The position numbers were made by a program, and so were the translations under genes. Shown piece by piece: positions 26,726-35,722 of a DNA stretch of 64,000 nucleotides. Position 1 is the first letter of the stretch. Every line of letters starts with the position of its first letter. Source of the stretch: Neorhizobium galegae (GTDB lineage Bacteria; Pseudomonadota; Alphaproteobacteria; Rhizobiales; Rhizobiaceae); NCBI RefSeq assembly GCF_017877135.1, contig NZ_JAGIPH010000010.1, positions 1-64,000 of the forward strand, in the 5' to 3' direction. The notes beneath the pieces are model-generated. The model searched no databases and had not been told where the DNA came from. It worked only from the letters and a program-made list of their open reading frames with translations.

Positions 26726-27625
26726 GTGCCGGCAATTCCGCGTTCCGCCAAATTCCGCCCTGGGCTGCAATTCCTGCGACAGTTTTCACGCTCGCCGCTT
26801 GCGCTCATTGGGCTCGTCCTGATTACCCTGATCGTCCTGTTGGCGTTCTTCGCACTCGTGCTATCGCCTCAAAACCCTTATGACCTGATGCAGCTGGACA
26901 TCATGGATGGCCGCATGCCGCCGGGATCGGAAGCCTCGGCCGGCTTCACCTTCCTGTTCGGCTCGGACAATCAGGGTCGCGACATGCTCTCCGCAATCCT
27001 TCATGGCCTCAGGATCAGCCTGATCGTTGGCCTCGGATCGGCGGCTATCGCCTTTGTCATCGGCACCGCCTTCGGCCTGACTGCCGCCTATGTCGGCGGC
27101 AAGGTCGAAACGGCGATGATGCGCATCGTCGATCTCCAGCTGTCCTTTCCCACCATCCTTTCGGCGCTTCTCATTCTCGCTCTGCTGGGAAAAAGCGTCG
27201 GCAACGTGGTGTTCGCGATCGTGCTCGTGGAATGGGCCACCTATGCCCGAACCGCCCGCGGCGCCGCATTGACGGAACTTCGCCGTGAATATGTGGAAGC
27301 GGCACGGTCACTGCGCTTGCCGCATCGGAATATTCTGTTTCGCCAACTTCTTCCAAACTGTCTTTCTCCGCTGGTGGTTCTGCTGACCATGCAGGTGGCG
27401 CGCGCGATCACGCTTGAGGCGACGCTCAGCTTCCTCGGCCTCGGCGTCCCCGTGACCGAACCGTCGCTCGGCCTCCTCATTTCCAGCGGCTATGAATTCA
27501 TGTTGTCGGGGACCTACTGGATCGCATTGTTCCCCGGGATCGCGCTTCTCGTCACCATCTTTGCGATCAACCTCGTCGGCGACCGCCTGCGTCAGTTGCT
27601 CGATCCGAAGGCTGCACCGAAATGA
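26726..27625 (+). CDS. Dpp/Opp-type ABC transporter permease (DppC-like)
   Basis: This 299-residue partner permease starts with GTG at 26726, two bases after the upstream stop and behind AGGGAG. An N-terminal helix (LALIGLVLITLIVLLAFFALVLS) is followed by the DppC motif LFGSDNQGRDMLSAIL near residues 83-98, the EAA loop YVEAARSLRLPHRNILFRQLLPN near 189-211, and the C-terminal EATLSFLGLGVPVTEPSLG. Its stop overlaps the start of the DppD-like gene by four bases, so the genes are translationally coupled. Confidence 0.93.
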   Translation: MPAIPRSAKFRPGLQFLRQFSRSPLALIGLVLITLIVLLAFFALVLSPQNPYDLMQLDIMDGRMPPGSEASAGFTFLFGSDNQGRDMLSAILHGLRISLIVGLGSAAIAFVIGTAFGLTAAYVGGKVETAMMRIVDLQLSFPTILSALLILALLGKSVGNVVFAIVLVEWATYARTARGAALTELRREYVEAARSLRLPHRNILFRQLLPNCLSPLVVLLTMQVARAITLEATLSFLGLGVPVTEPSLGLLISSGYEFMLSGTYWIALFPGIALLVTIFAINLVGDRLRQLLDPKAAPK

Positions 27626-28596
27626 CCGCTATGCTCGAAATCAGAAGTCTGAAGACCGAAGTCGTTACGTCGGAAGGTCGCGTCACGCTGATCGACGACA
27701 TCAATCTCGAGCTCGCAGCTGGAGAGGTGATGGGGCTCGTCGGCGAATCGGGATCCGGAAAATCCGTTACCGGTCTGTCGATCATGGGCTTGATCGACAA
27801 GCCCGCCCAGGTCACCGGCGGACAGGTTCTCTTCAAGGGCAAGGATTTGCGGAACCTTTCCGAGAGGGAAATCCGGTCGGTCCGCGGCAACCGCATCGCC
27901 ATGATTTTCCAGGATCCCATGTCGACGCTCAATCCCGTCCTGCGTATCGATACGCAGATGATGGAGGTCGTGCATGCCCATGAAAAGATCAGCAAGCAGG
28001 CAGCCCGCGAGAGGGCGCGCGACGCATTGGGCATGGTCGGCATCCCCAGCCCCGAGGAAAGGCTGAGCGCCTATCCGCATCAGTTCTCCGGGGGAATGCG
28101 GCAGAGAGTGGCCATCGCCATTGCCCTGCTGATGTCGCCGGACCTGATCATTGCCGATGAACCGACCACGGCTCTCGATGTCACCATCCAGGCGCAGATC
28201 CTCTCGATCGTGCAAAAGCTTGCCCGCGACAAGGGAACCGCGCTGATCTGGATTACCCATGATCTTTCGGTCGTGGCCGGCCTCGCCGAAAAGGTGTCGG
28301 TCATGTATGCCGGCCGCATCGCCGAGCAGGGCAAGACGGCCGACCTGCTGCGCCGTCCCATGCACCCCTATACCAACGGGCTGATCGCGAGCCTTCCTGC
28401 CCACAACCAGCGCGGCTCCAGGTTGAAACAGATCTCGGGAACGACACCCTCCGTCGCCAACATGCCGAAAGGATGCGCCTTCCATCCCCGCTGCGCGTCG
28501 GCAACGCAGCTCTGTCTGAGCCCCCCGCAACTTGAGCCTGTCGAAGGTCGGCTTCTTCGCTGTTTTCACCCTGTCATGGAGGGAGCGTCATCATGA
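27622..28596 (+). CDS. Dpp/Opp-type ABC transporter ATPase (DppD-like)
   Basis: This 324-residue ATPase has Walker A GESGSGKS near residues 39-46, Q-loop AMIFQDPMSTLNP, a signature reading FSGGMRQR near 155, Walker B LIIADEPTTALD near 175 and switch His WITHD. The C-terminal extension holds GCAFHPRCASATQLC. FSGGMRQR is a normal variant in this family. The gene overlaps the preceding permease and the following ATPase by four bases each. Confidence 0.94.
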   Translation: MTAMLEIRSLKTEVVTSEGRVTLIDDINLELAAGEVMGLVGESGSGKSVTGLSIMGLIDKPAQVTGGQVLFKGKDLRNLSEREIRSVRGNRIAMIFQDPMSTLNPVLRIDTQMMEVVHAHEKISKQAARERARDALGMVGIPSPEERLSAYPHQFSGGMRQRVAIAIALLMSPDLIIADEPTTALDVTIQAQILSIVQKLARDKGTALIWITHDLSVVAGLAEKVSVMYAGRIAEQGKTADLLRRPMHPYTNGLIASLPAHNQRGSRLKQISGTTPSVANMPKGCAFHPRCASATQLCLSPPQLEPVEGRLLRCFHPVMEGASS

Positions 28597-29582
28597 GCAA
28601 CCGACTGGAAGTTCGCAGCGTCAGCAAACGCTTCAGCCGCAAATGCGGACTGGTGGAACGCGGCGCCGAATTCATGGGCCTAAAGGCGCCCAATCCCGTC
28701 GTCCGTGCCTTGGATGACGTCAGCCTGACTGTCGCGGAAGGCGAAGTCGTCGGGATCGTCGGTGAGTCCGGCTGCGGAAAATCGACGCTCGGGCGGGTGG
28801 TGGCAGGCCTGCTGCAGGCGTCCGAGGGAACGGTGCTCTTCCGCGACAAGCGTCTTCAGGACCTGCCCGGGGAAGACGCCGAGGCGGCGCGGCTAAAGGT
28901 CCAGATGATCTTCCAGGACCCTTCCTCCTCTCTGAACCCCCGGCAGCGTGTGCGCGAGATCATAGGTGCTGCTCCCCTTCATCATGGACTGACGACGGCG
29001 CGGGAACTGGATGATTATGTCAGTCAGCAGATGGCGCGTGCCGGCCTTGATCCTTCCATGGCGTCCCGCTTTCCGCACCAGTTCAGCGGCGGGCAGCGCC
29101 AGCGTATCGGCATCGCGCGTGCGCTTGCGGTTCAGCCGGACATGCTGATCTGCGACGAGTCGGTCGCGGCCCTTGATGTGTCGATCCAGGCCCAGATCCT
29201 CAATCTGTTTCTCGACCTGAGAAAACAGCTCGACCTCACATACATCTTCATCAGCCACGACCTGTCCGTGGTCGAACATATCTCCGACCGCGTCGTGGTG
29301 ATGTATCTCGGTCGTGTCGTGGAAGAGGCGACGGTCGAAGAGCTGTTTTCGCATCCCAATCACCCCTATACCCGCGCGCTCCTCCAGGAGAGACCGAGCC
29401 TTGACCCGGTGCAGCGGAGCTTTTCGGCCATCGAGGGCGAAATACCGAGCCCGCTTTCACCACCGTCCGGTTGTCACTTCCACCCCCGCTGTCCGTTGGC
29501 GATGGACCGTTGCCGGATCGAGCGGCCCGAGCTTCGTACGGTCGGTTCGCGCCACAAGAGCGCCTGCCACCTGAACGACTGA
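28593..29582 (+). CDS. Dpp/Opp-type ABC transporter ATPase (DppF-like)
   Basis: This 329-residue ATPase is the partner of the DppD-like protein. Walker A is GESGCGKST near residues 54-62, Q-loop MIFQDPSSSLNP, signature FSGGQRQR near 166, Walker B MLICDESVAALD, and switch His FISHD. The Walker B motif reads DES in place of the usual DEP, which is seen in some DppF proteins and keeps the catalytic Glu. The C-terminal extension contains GCHFHPRCPLAMDRC. It closes the transporter genes; the serine hydrolase gene follows after 39 bases. Confidence 0.93.
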   Translation: MSNRLEVRSVSKRFSRKCGLVERGAEFMGLKAPNPVVRALDDVSLTVAEGEVVGIVGESGCGKSTLGRVVAGLLQASEGTVLFRDKRLQDLPGEDAEAARLKVQMIFQDPSSSLNPRQRVREIIGAAPLHHGLTTARELDDYVSQQMARAGLDPSMASRFPHQFSGGQRQRIGIARALAVQPDMLICDESVAALDVSIQAQILNLFLDLRKQLDLTYIFISHDLSVVEHISDRVVVMYLGRVVEEATVEELFSHPNHPYTRALLQERPSLDPVQRSFSAIEGEIPSPLSPPSGCHFHPRCPLAMDRCRIERPELRTVGSRHKSACHLND

Positions 29583-29621
29583 CATCCGGAAATCACAATC
29601 TATAACCGTAAAGGAAGAACT

Positions 29622-30701
29622 ATGTCTGTTTCAGCCCCTCTGGAACATCTTGGGACCGATCCTGGCCAAACATTTCCGGCAGAAGCATGGAAGCAGGTGG
29701 CCAATCCGCAGGAACACGGCCTTTCAGCCGACATACGTGCAAAGGTCGATGCGGCGCTGGAGGCACTGCCGACCACGTCCTTCACGGCCGTTGCCGGAGG
29801 CGAGATCCTCTACAGCTATGGCGATATCAGCGAGGTGAGCTATCTCGCCTCGACCCGCAAGAGCATCCTGTCGATGCTGATGGGCAAAGCCGTTGCCGGA
29901 GGAAAGATCGACCTCGACCTGACCATGGCGGACCTCGGCATCGATGAGGATCACGGCCTGCTGCCGATCGAAAAGACGGCAACGCTGCGCGATCTTCTGA
30001 TCAGCAGCTCGGGCGTGTACCACCAGCCGGGAAGCCCCGGTAGCAACACCAAGAACATTCCCGAGCGTGGCTCGAAGAAACCCGGCGCCTATTTCCATTA
30101 CAACAACTGGGACTTCAACGTGCTTGGGGCTGCGTTCGAGCAGTTGACCGGCCGCAGTGTCTTCAAGGCCTTCGAGGAGGATTTCGCGGTCCCGATGCAG
30201 ATGCAGGACTTTGATCCGGCCCGTCAGCGGATGATGGGTTACGACGGAGCGTCACGGTACCTCGCCTACCACTTCTTCCTGTCCGGCCGCGATATGGCGC
30301 GACTGGGGCTTGCAATGGTCCGCAATGGTCGTTGGGATCAAAGCCAGGTCGTCCCGGCCGAATGGGTGGCTGAAAGCACGAAGATCCGCGTTTCTGCGGA
30401 GAAGATGAACGAGAGCAAGAAGTCCCGGATCGCCGGTTACAGCTATCTCTGGTGGATCCCTGTCGTTCGTGATGAAACACCGGAATGGCGTGGCGCCTGC
30501 ATTGCCGCCGGTCATTTCGGGCAGTTCATCCTATGCCTGCCGGCGCTCGACATGGTGTTCGTGAACAGAAGGGCGATCCCGGACGACCTCGCAATCGCGC
30601 GCAACGACGGCAGCTTCAAGGAAGAACTGCCTGCAGTCACCATGGAAGATTTCCTCGCCGTGACCGATCGTTTCATCCGCGCGAAGATGGCCGCCCGATG
30701 A
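29622..30701 (+). CDS. Serine hydrolase, class C beta-lactamase fold, leaderless paralogue
   Basis: This 359-residue protein is closely related to the product of 22499-23626. It shares the S-x-x-K motif in STRKSILSMLMGKAV near residues 82-96, the Y-x-N motif in HYNNWDFNVLGAAFEQ near 160-175, RQRMMGYDGASRYLAYHFFLSGRDMARLG, and YLWWIPV near 278. It has no signal peptide (it begins MSVSAPLEHLG) and should stay in the cytoplasm. One paralogue outside and one inside the membrane bracket the transporter, so hydrolysis before and after uptake is a reasonable inference. AAGGAAGA lies 5 bases before the ATG. Confidence 0.88.
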   Translation: MSVSAPLEHLGTDPGQTFPAEAWKQVANPQEHGLSADIRAKVDAALEALPTTSFTAVAGGEILYSYGDISEVSYLASTRKSILSMLMGKAVAGGKIDLDLTMADLGIDEDHGLLPIEKTATLRDLLISSSGVYHQPGSPGSNTKNIPERGSKKPGAYFHYNNWDFNVLGAAFEQLTGRSVFKAFEEDFAVPMQMQDFDPARQRMMGYDGASRYLAYHFFLSGRDMARLGLAMVRNGRWDQSQVVPAEWVAESTKIRVSAEKMNESKKSRIAGYSYLWWIPVVRDETPEWRGACIAAGHFGQFILCLPALDMVFVNRRAIPDDLAIARNDGSFKEELPAVTMEDFLAVTDRFIRAKMAAR

Positions 30702-30725
30702 TCGAGACCGCGGGACGGCGCCCGA

Positions 30726-31676
30726 TCAGGTCGCGTCCGCGGTAAAGCAGGCCGAGATCTGTTCTCTCAGCCATTGACTTGCCGGATCGCGTTCCTTTTC
30801 GGCAAGCCAGATCATGCTGGTTGATTGTTTTTCCTCCGCAAACGGAGAGTCCAGCAGCAAGAGTTCATGCGAGTGTTCAAACAGCCTGGCGACGCTTTCC
30901 GGCATGATGGCTACGAGATCGCTGCGGGCGATGATCGCGACCGCGGCGGAAAAATGCGGGACAACCGCGACAACCCGGCGCTGAAGGCCCATGGCATCCA
31001 GCCGCTCATCGATCCAGCCCCGGCGACTGGGGGCGGAGGTGACCTTGACATGTCCGAGCGATAACAGCGCATCGAGTGTCAGCGGCTTCTTTGCGGCTGG
31101 ATTGGTGGCCGACATGATGCAGACCCGCCTCTCCGTGAAGAGGGACGTGCATCGATAGCGGGCCGGAAACGTGTCGGCCGTCATGACGGCCACATCGATG
31201 GCGCCCTCGTCGAGATGTTCCTGAACGACCGGAAGGAAATTTCTGTTTTGAGTGCCGCCCGTGCGCGGCATGTGAATGACCTCGAGCACACAGTGCGGCG
31301 CCCTTGAACGCACACGCTCGAGAAGGCGGGGCATCAGGACGACTGAAAAATAATCATTCATACCGATTCTGAATGCGCGATTGGAGGTCGCGGGTTCAAA
31401 ATCGAAGCGCGACAGCATCACGGACTCCGTGTCCTCGATGATGCGCCGCACGGCGGGAAATATCTCCGTGCAAAAGCGCGTCATCACAAAACCGCCGGAC
31501 GTCTTCTTGAACAGCTCATCTCCCATGATCGCCCGCACGCGCTTGAGTGCATGGCTCATTGCGGGCTGGGAGAGGCCGATATACTCGCCGGCCGCCGTCA
31601 TGTTGCCCTTGATCACGAGGGCATAGATGACCTTCAGGAGATTAAGATCGATGGATCCCAACGAAAATCGCTGCAT
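30726..31676 (-). CDS. LysR-family transcriptional regulator (NodD/PcaQ-like domain type)
   Basis: This 316-residue regulator has an HTH at residues 10-45 (LNLLKVIYALVIKGNMTAAGEYIGLSQPAMSHALKRVR), then MGDELFKKTSGGFVMTRF. The effector domain begins RAFRIGMNDYFSVVLMPRLLERV near 100, which resembles the NodD-like subgroup. It is convergent with the leaderless hydrolase gene (24 bases between stops) and is the nearest regulator of the 20.8-30.7 kb operon, although it does not face that operon's promoter. The target is therefore not certain. Confidence 0.88.
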   Translation of the reverse strand: MQRFSLGSIDLNLLKVIYALVIKGNMTAAGEYIGLSQPAMSHALKRVRAIMGDELFKKTSGGFVMTRFCTEIFPAVRRIIEDTESVMLSRFDFEPATSNRAFRIGMNDYFSVVLMPRLLERVRSRAPHCVLEVIHMPRTGGTQNRNFLPVVQEHLDEGAIDVAVMTADTFPARYRCTSLFTERRVCIMSATNPAAKKPLTLDALLSLGHVKVTSAPSRRGWIDERLDAMGLQRRVVAVVPHFSAAVAIIARSDLVAIMPESVARLFEHSHELLLLDSPFAEEKQSTSMIWLAEKERDPASQWLREQISACFTADAT

Positions 31677-31837
31677 GCGAAACCAGCCTCAGTCTTCAGA
31701 GCGTGCATAAATACAATGGCATGGACTGCGCCAACCGAGAATAGAGGACATCCCGTCGCTTCAGACAGTCGCCGGGCTCTCAAAGCCGCGCATTAGATCA
31801 TCCCATGTGACGCGCCAGGGTGACCATCGATCAACGA

Positions 31838-31867
31838 AAAGGACCGGCCCGACGGGGCCGATCCTTT
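31838..31867 (-). terminator. Terminator after the 31.9-35.6 kb operon
   Basis: AAAGGACCGGCCC and GGGCCGATCCTTT form a 13-bp stem with one C-A mismatch around a 4-base loop, 27 bases past the permease stop. On the minus strand the stem ends in CCTTTTCG, a short T-run. On the plus strand TTTGTTTTGG follows, so it could work in both directions. Confidence 0.75.
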
Positions 31868-31893
31868 GTTTTGGTTTTTCTGGGCAAGAAGGC

Positions 31894-32670
31894 TTACGCA
31901 GGCCGCTCTTCGCCCGCATTCGGCCGCCACGTGATCAGCCTCTTTTCTGCAAAGTCGAGGATGAGGTCGATGATGAGAACGAACACGGCCAGGATAATGA
32001 TGCCGGCGAAGACGCCGACCGCATCGAAATTGCCTTCCGAGCGGGCAATCAGGTAGCCGAGGCCGGCGGATGCACCGAGATATTCCCCGATGATTGCGCC
32101 GACGACAGCAAAACCGACGGATGTGCGCAGCGACGACAGGATCCAGGTTGCCGCCGCCGGAAAGTAGACGTGACGCAGCAGATCCGAGCGCCTGGCGCCC
32201 AGGATGCGGGTATTCGACAGCACGACCGGGTTCACTTCGCGCACGCCCTGCATGGCGTTGAAGAAGGTGACGAAGAAGACGAGCGTGACGGCGAGTGCCA
32301 CCTTGGACCACAGACCCAGACCGAGCCAGAGAACGAAGATGGGGGCCAGAACGACACGCGGAATGGCGTTTACGGCCTTGATGAACGGGTCAAGCACGCG
32401 GGCGACAAAGGGGCTGAGACCCAGCCAGACGCCGGCGCCGACGCCGAGACCCGTGCCGATGATATAGCCAAGCACCGTTTCGCTGAGCGTGATGCCGACA
32501 TGCTTGTAAAAGCCGGTGTCGGAGACCCAGGCGATCACCTGTTTGACGATGTCATAGGGAGCCGGGAAGAAGAACCGGTCGATGGCACCGGAGGTGACAC
32601 CAAGCTGCCATCCGCCCAGAAGCACGACCAGGAGCACGATCTGGATGATGCGAATATTAACGGCTTGCAT
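31894..32670 (-). CDS. SsuC/TauC-type ABC transporter permease
   Basis: This 258-residue inner-membrane permease is of the nitrate/sulfonate/taurine class, starting MQAVNIRIIQIVLLVVLLGGWQLG. An ATG 7 codons upstream is less likely, because GGAGAAAAGCT precedes this one. Family motifs: FPAPYDIVKQVIAW near 34-47, PRVVLAPIFVLWLGLG near 108-123, the EAA loop ARRSDLLRHVYFPAAATWIL near 160-180, and GEYLGASAGLGYLIARSEGNFDA. The start overlaps the end of the ATPase gene by 14 bases. Substrates in this class include sulfonates, pyrimidine precursors, riboflavin and aromatic acids. Confidence 0.9.
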   Translation of the reverse strand: MQAVNIRIIQIVLLVVLLGGWQLGVTSGAIDRFFFPAPYDIVKQVIAWVSDTGFYKHVGITLSETVLGYIIGTGLGVGAGVWLGLSPFVARVLDPFIKAVNAIPRVVLAPIFVLWLGLGLWSKVALAVTLVFFVTFFNAMQGVREVNPVVLSNTRILGARRSDLLRHVYFPAAATWILSSLRTSVGFAVVGAIIGEYLGASAGLGYLIARSEGNFDAVGVFAGIIILAVFVLIIDLILDFAEKRLITWRPNAGEERPA

Positions 32671-33478
32671 AGCTTTTCTCCACTTCGCCACGCAGAGACG
32701 CCCAGATATCGCGGTAGAGCGTCATGAATTTCGGATCGAGTTTGATTTCGGCGACGTTGCGAGGCCGTTCGAGATCGACGGGGAAGCTTTCGATGACACG
32801 GCTCTTCGGGCCGGCAGCGAGAACGACGACACGGTCTCCAAGCGCAATCGCCTCTTCCAGATCGTGGGTAATCATGACCACCGCGCGGCGATCTTCCTGC
32901 CACAGACGCAGCAACTCGTTCTGCATCAGGTGGCGGGTATGAATATCAAGCGCCGAGAAGGGTTCATCCATCAGGATGACCTTCGGGCCCGTGATCAGCG
33001 CCTGCGCCATCTGGACGCGCTTGCGCTGCCCACCCGACAGTTGGTGCGGGAAACGGTCGCCGAAGCCCTTCAGGCCGACCTTCTCAAGCCAGGCGAAGAC
33101 CTTGGCGCGGCGTTCCTCTTCCGGGACACCGCGAAACATAAGGCCGAGCTCGACGTTCTGGAACGCGGTTTTCCACGGCAGAAGCGCATCCTGCTGGAAG
33201 AGATAGCCGATATTGTTCTGCACCCCCTGGACCGCGATGCCATCGATCGACACCTTGCCCTCAGCAGGCTTCAGCAACCCGGCAATGGCGTTGAGGATGG
33301 TGGATTTCCCGCACCCCGTCGGGCCGACGATCGAGAGGAACTCTCCGTCACCGACTTTCAGGTTGACGTTCTGGACGGCCACGAACGAACCAAACGCCAT
33401 GGTGACGTCGTCGATCGCCACCATCGGCTTGGGTTTCAGTTCTGTCACGGCCTCTAGCTTTCTGACTGGCGAAGACAT
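32657..33478 (-). CDS. SsuB/TauB-type ABC transporter ATPase
   Basis: This 273-residue ATPase has Walker A GPTGCGKST near residues 52-60, Q-loop GYLFQQDALLPWKTAFQNV near 91, signature LSGGQRKR near 147, Walker B VILMDEPFSALD near 168 and switch His MITHDLEEA. The Q-loop followed by LLPW is characteristic of the nitrate/taurine/sulfonate subfamily. The gene lies 9 bases after the binding-protein gene and overlaps the permease gene. Confidence 0.93.
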   Translation of the reverse strand: MSSPVRKLEAVTELKPKPMVAIDDVTMAFGSFVAVQNVNLKVGDGEFLSIVGPTGCGKSTILNAIAGLLKPAEGKVSIDGIAVQGVQNNIGYLFQQDALLPWKTAFQNVELGLMFRGVPEEERRAKVFAWLEKVGLKGFGDRFPHQLSGGQRKRVQMAQALITGPKVILMDEPFSALDIHTRHLMQNELLRLWQEDRRAVVMITHDLEEAIALGDRVVVLAAGPKSRVIESFPVDLERPRNVAEIKLDPKFMTLYRDIWASLRGEVEKSYASR

Positions 33479-33487
33479 GGCGGGCCC

Positions 33488-34489
33488 TCAGTTTCCGCTC
33501 TTCGAAGCAGCCGCCTCGACGAACTTGTTGGTGTAGGTTGTGTTGAGATCGATCGTGGCCTTGGCGACGGCTTCGTTGAAGCTCTTCAGAACGGCGAGCG
33601 GCGTTTCGAGGTCAGCCTGCTCGAACTTGCCATCTTCGGAGAAGATGGCCTTGGCCGCCTCAACGGCCTTGATGTAGGTCTGCTTGTCGCCGGACACGAA
33701 ATCCTCGGGGAGCTTGTCGACGATTTCCTCGGCCGAATGCTGTTTCATCCAGTGCAGCGCCCGAACCGTCGCATTGGTGACCTTCTGGATCAGTTCGGGA
33801 TTGGCATTGATGTAATCCTGCGTCGCGTAGAGCACGGAGGTCGGGTAGATGCCGCCATAGACGTCCTTGGCACCCTGATCGCTGCGGGCATCGATGAGGA
33901 TCTTGCCCAGGCCACGCTCCACGACGATCGTCGCAGCGGGATCGTAGTTGACGAGCAAGTCGATCTTGCCCTGCTGCAGGGCGGCCACCGCCGCAGCGCC
34001 CGAACCGACACCGATGATGGAGATGTCGTCGTCGCTGAGCTTGTGCTGCTTCAGGTAGTAGCGAATGAAGAAATCGGACGAGGACCCGGGCGACGTGATG
34101 CCGACCTTTTTGCCCTTGATCGTTTCAGGTTTGGCCGGGTCGAAATCGGTGTCGTTCTTGCCGGCGAGAACAAGGCCGGAATTGCGGGCGAGCTGGACGA
34201 AGCCGACAACGTGCTTGTTCTGCGACTGCATCTGGATCGTATGATCGTAGAAGCCGACGGCGACGTCTGTCGAACCGGCAACAAGGGCCTGAAGCACCTT
34301 GGAACCGCCCTGGGCGAAGTTCTCGGTCGTCACGTCAAGCCCCTCATCCTTGTAGAAACCAAGGCTGTCGGCAACCGGAAACGGAAGATTATTGAGATTG
34401 TAGGAGCCTACGCTCATTCGGATGGATTCAGCATTGGCAGATGCTGCCAAGGCACAGAATGCCGCTGTTGCGAGCAAGTATTTACGCAT
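33488..34489 (-). CDS. SsuA/NMT1-type periplasmic substrate-binding protein
   Basis: This 333-residue protein has a Sec signal at residues 1-20 (KYLLATAAFCALAASANA). The mature part starts ESIRMSVGSYNLNNLPFPVADSLGFYKDEGLDVTTENF, the usual NMT1/SsuA opening, followed by GGSKVLQALVAGSTDVAVGFYDH and KKVGITSPGSSSDFFIRYYL. It delivers the substrate to the downstream permease. The co-transcribed tautomerase-like gene points to an aromatic or unsaturated organic acid and not to a sulfonate, but that is inference. Confidence 0.88.
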   Translation of the reverse strand: MRKYLLATAAFCALAASANAESIRMSVGSYNLNNLPFPVADSLGFYKDEGLDVTTENFAQGGSKVLQALVAGSTDVAVGFYDHTIQMQSQNKHVVGFVQLARNSGLVLAGKNDTDFDPAKPETIKGKKVGITSPGSSSDFFIRYYLKQHKLSDDDISIIGVGSGAAAVAALQQGKIDLLVNYDPAATIVVERGLGKILIDARSDQGAKDVYGGIYPTSVLYATQDYINANPELIQKVTNATVRALHWMKQHSAEEIVDKLPEDFVSGDKQTYIKAVEAAKAIFSEDGKFEQADLETPLAVLKSFNEAVAKATIDLNTTYTNKFVEAAASKSGN

Positions 34490-34533
34490 GAGGGTCTCCT
34501 CCCTGTTGATGTTATGCGTCGATATGGACGTCT

Positions 34534-35616
34534 TCAGGCCGCGTGTTCAATCGCAGCCATTGGCTTGGCGAAGGCAAAGCCTTCAAAAAGTCTTCGCGCC
34601 GTTCTCACCAGCCCGGCTGTCACCGCTCCGTTTCGCATTTCCAGTTGCACGTCGAGCCGGCCGGCCGGATGTTCGATACGCACCATCGCCGGCACGGAAA
34701 GACCACCTGCCAGATCATGGGCAATGGATCCTTCGGTGACGGCTGCGGTTGCAATGCCAACCGCACCGGTCGTTGCGAGAGCCGGATGACAATCATTCGG
34801 CATGAAGTAGCGAACCGAAAGAGTGCCGCCCTTGCGCGCCGGCGCAATCAGTACCGGCTTGGGAATAACCATGTCAGCCACGTCACCCATGCGCATCATC
34901 CTGCCGGCTTCGATGCGTATGCGGCTCATGCGCTCGATGAGTTCGCGATTGGCTGTCAGCACCTGCGGTTCCTCGTAACCCGTCACGCCGAGATCGGCTG
35001 CGCGCATCAGCACCATCGGAATGGCGCAATCAATGGCCGTCACCGCCACCCCGTCGATCGTGTCGACAGCCTTGCCGGTGGGCAGCAACTTGCCGGTTTT
35101 CGCACCGGCGGCATCCATGAACGTCAAGGCGATGGGCGCTGCAAGTCCCGGCACGCCGTCAATCGAAGCATCGCCGAGATAGATGACCTCACGACCCCGC
35201 GTCGGCACCTTCGCCTCGATCAGCTTGCCGGTGTTGACGTTATGGATGCGCACAAGCGTATCCTCGCCCGTCGCCGAAAGAAGTCCGGCCTCGATGGCGA
35301 ACGGACCGACGGCTGCCAGCATATTTCCGCAATTGGGCGAATAGTCCACATACTGCCGGTCCGTACGGACCTGGGCAAAGAGATAGTCGACATCGGCGCC
35401 CTTGATCGTGGAAGGACCGATAATCGCGACCTTTGACGTGACGGGATTGCCACCCCCAATCCCGTCGATCTGCAGCGGGTGTCCGGAACCCATGATGGAG
35501 AGAAGGGCAGCATCCCGCGCGGCTCGCTCATGGGGAAGATCGGAGGCGAGAAAGAACGGCCCGCGCGACGTTCCGCCTCGCATCAGTACACAGGGTATCT
35601 TGAGCAAATCGTTCAT
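34534..35616 (-). CDS. PrpF-family isomerase, 4-oxalomesaconate tautomerase-like
   Basis: This 360-residue PrpF-fold protein belongs to a family that includes aconitate isomerase-type PrpF and GalD (keto-enol tautomerase of 4-oxalomesaconate in gallate breakdown). Diagnostic features are the N-terminal IPCVLMRGGTSRGPFFLASDLP, GIGGGNPVTSKVAII near residues 52-66, and the catalytic Cys in YSPNCGNMLAAVGPFAIEAGL near 92-112. The overall pattern looks closer to GalD than to PrpF. It is the first gene of the minus-strand operon with the SsuABC-like transporter, and a LysR gene is divergent. No dioxygenase or hydratase of the gallate pathway is nearby. Confidence 0.8.
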   Translation of the reverse strand: MNDLLKIPCVLMRGGTSRGPFFLASDLPHERAARDAALLSIMGSGHPLQIDGIGGGNPVTSKVAIIGPSTIKGADVDYLFAQVRTDRQYVDYSPNCGNMLAAVGPFAIEAGLLSATGEDTLVRIHNVNTGKLIEAKVPTRGREVIYLGDASIDGVPGLAAPIALTFMDAAGAKTGKLLPTGKAVDTIDGVAVTAIDCAIPMVLMRAADLGVTGYEEPQVLTANRELIERMSRIRIEAGRMMRMGDVADMVIPKPVLIAPARKGGTLSVRYFMPNDCHPALATTGAVGIATAAVTEGSIAHDLAGGLSVPAMVRIEHPAGRLDVQLEMRNGAVTAGLVRTARRLFEGFAFAKPMAAIEHAA

Positions 35617-35722
35617 GGCCTCGCCTCAGTCTTGCATGCTGCGGATTAATGTCGCTTGTTGTTGCAATATGGGGAAAGACGGATACTCTGTTAAATGCAA
35701 TGTTCGGAGGGTTTATTGCGAA

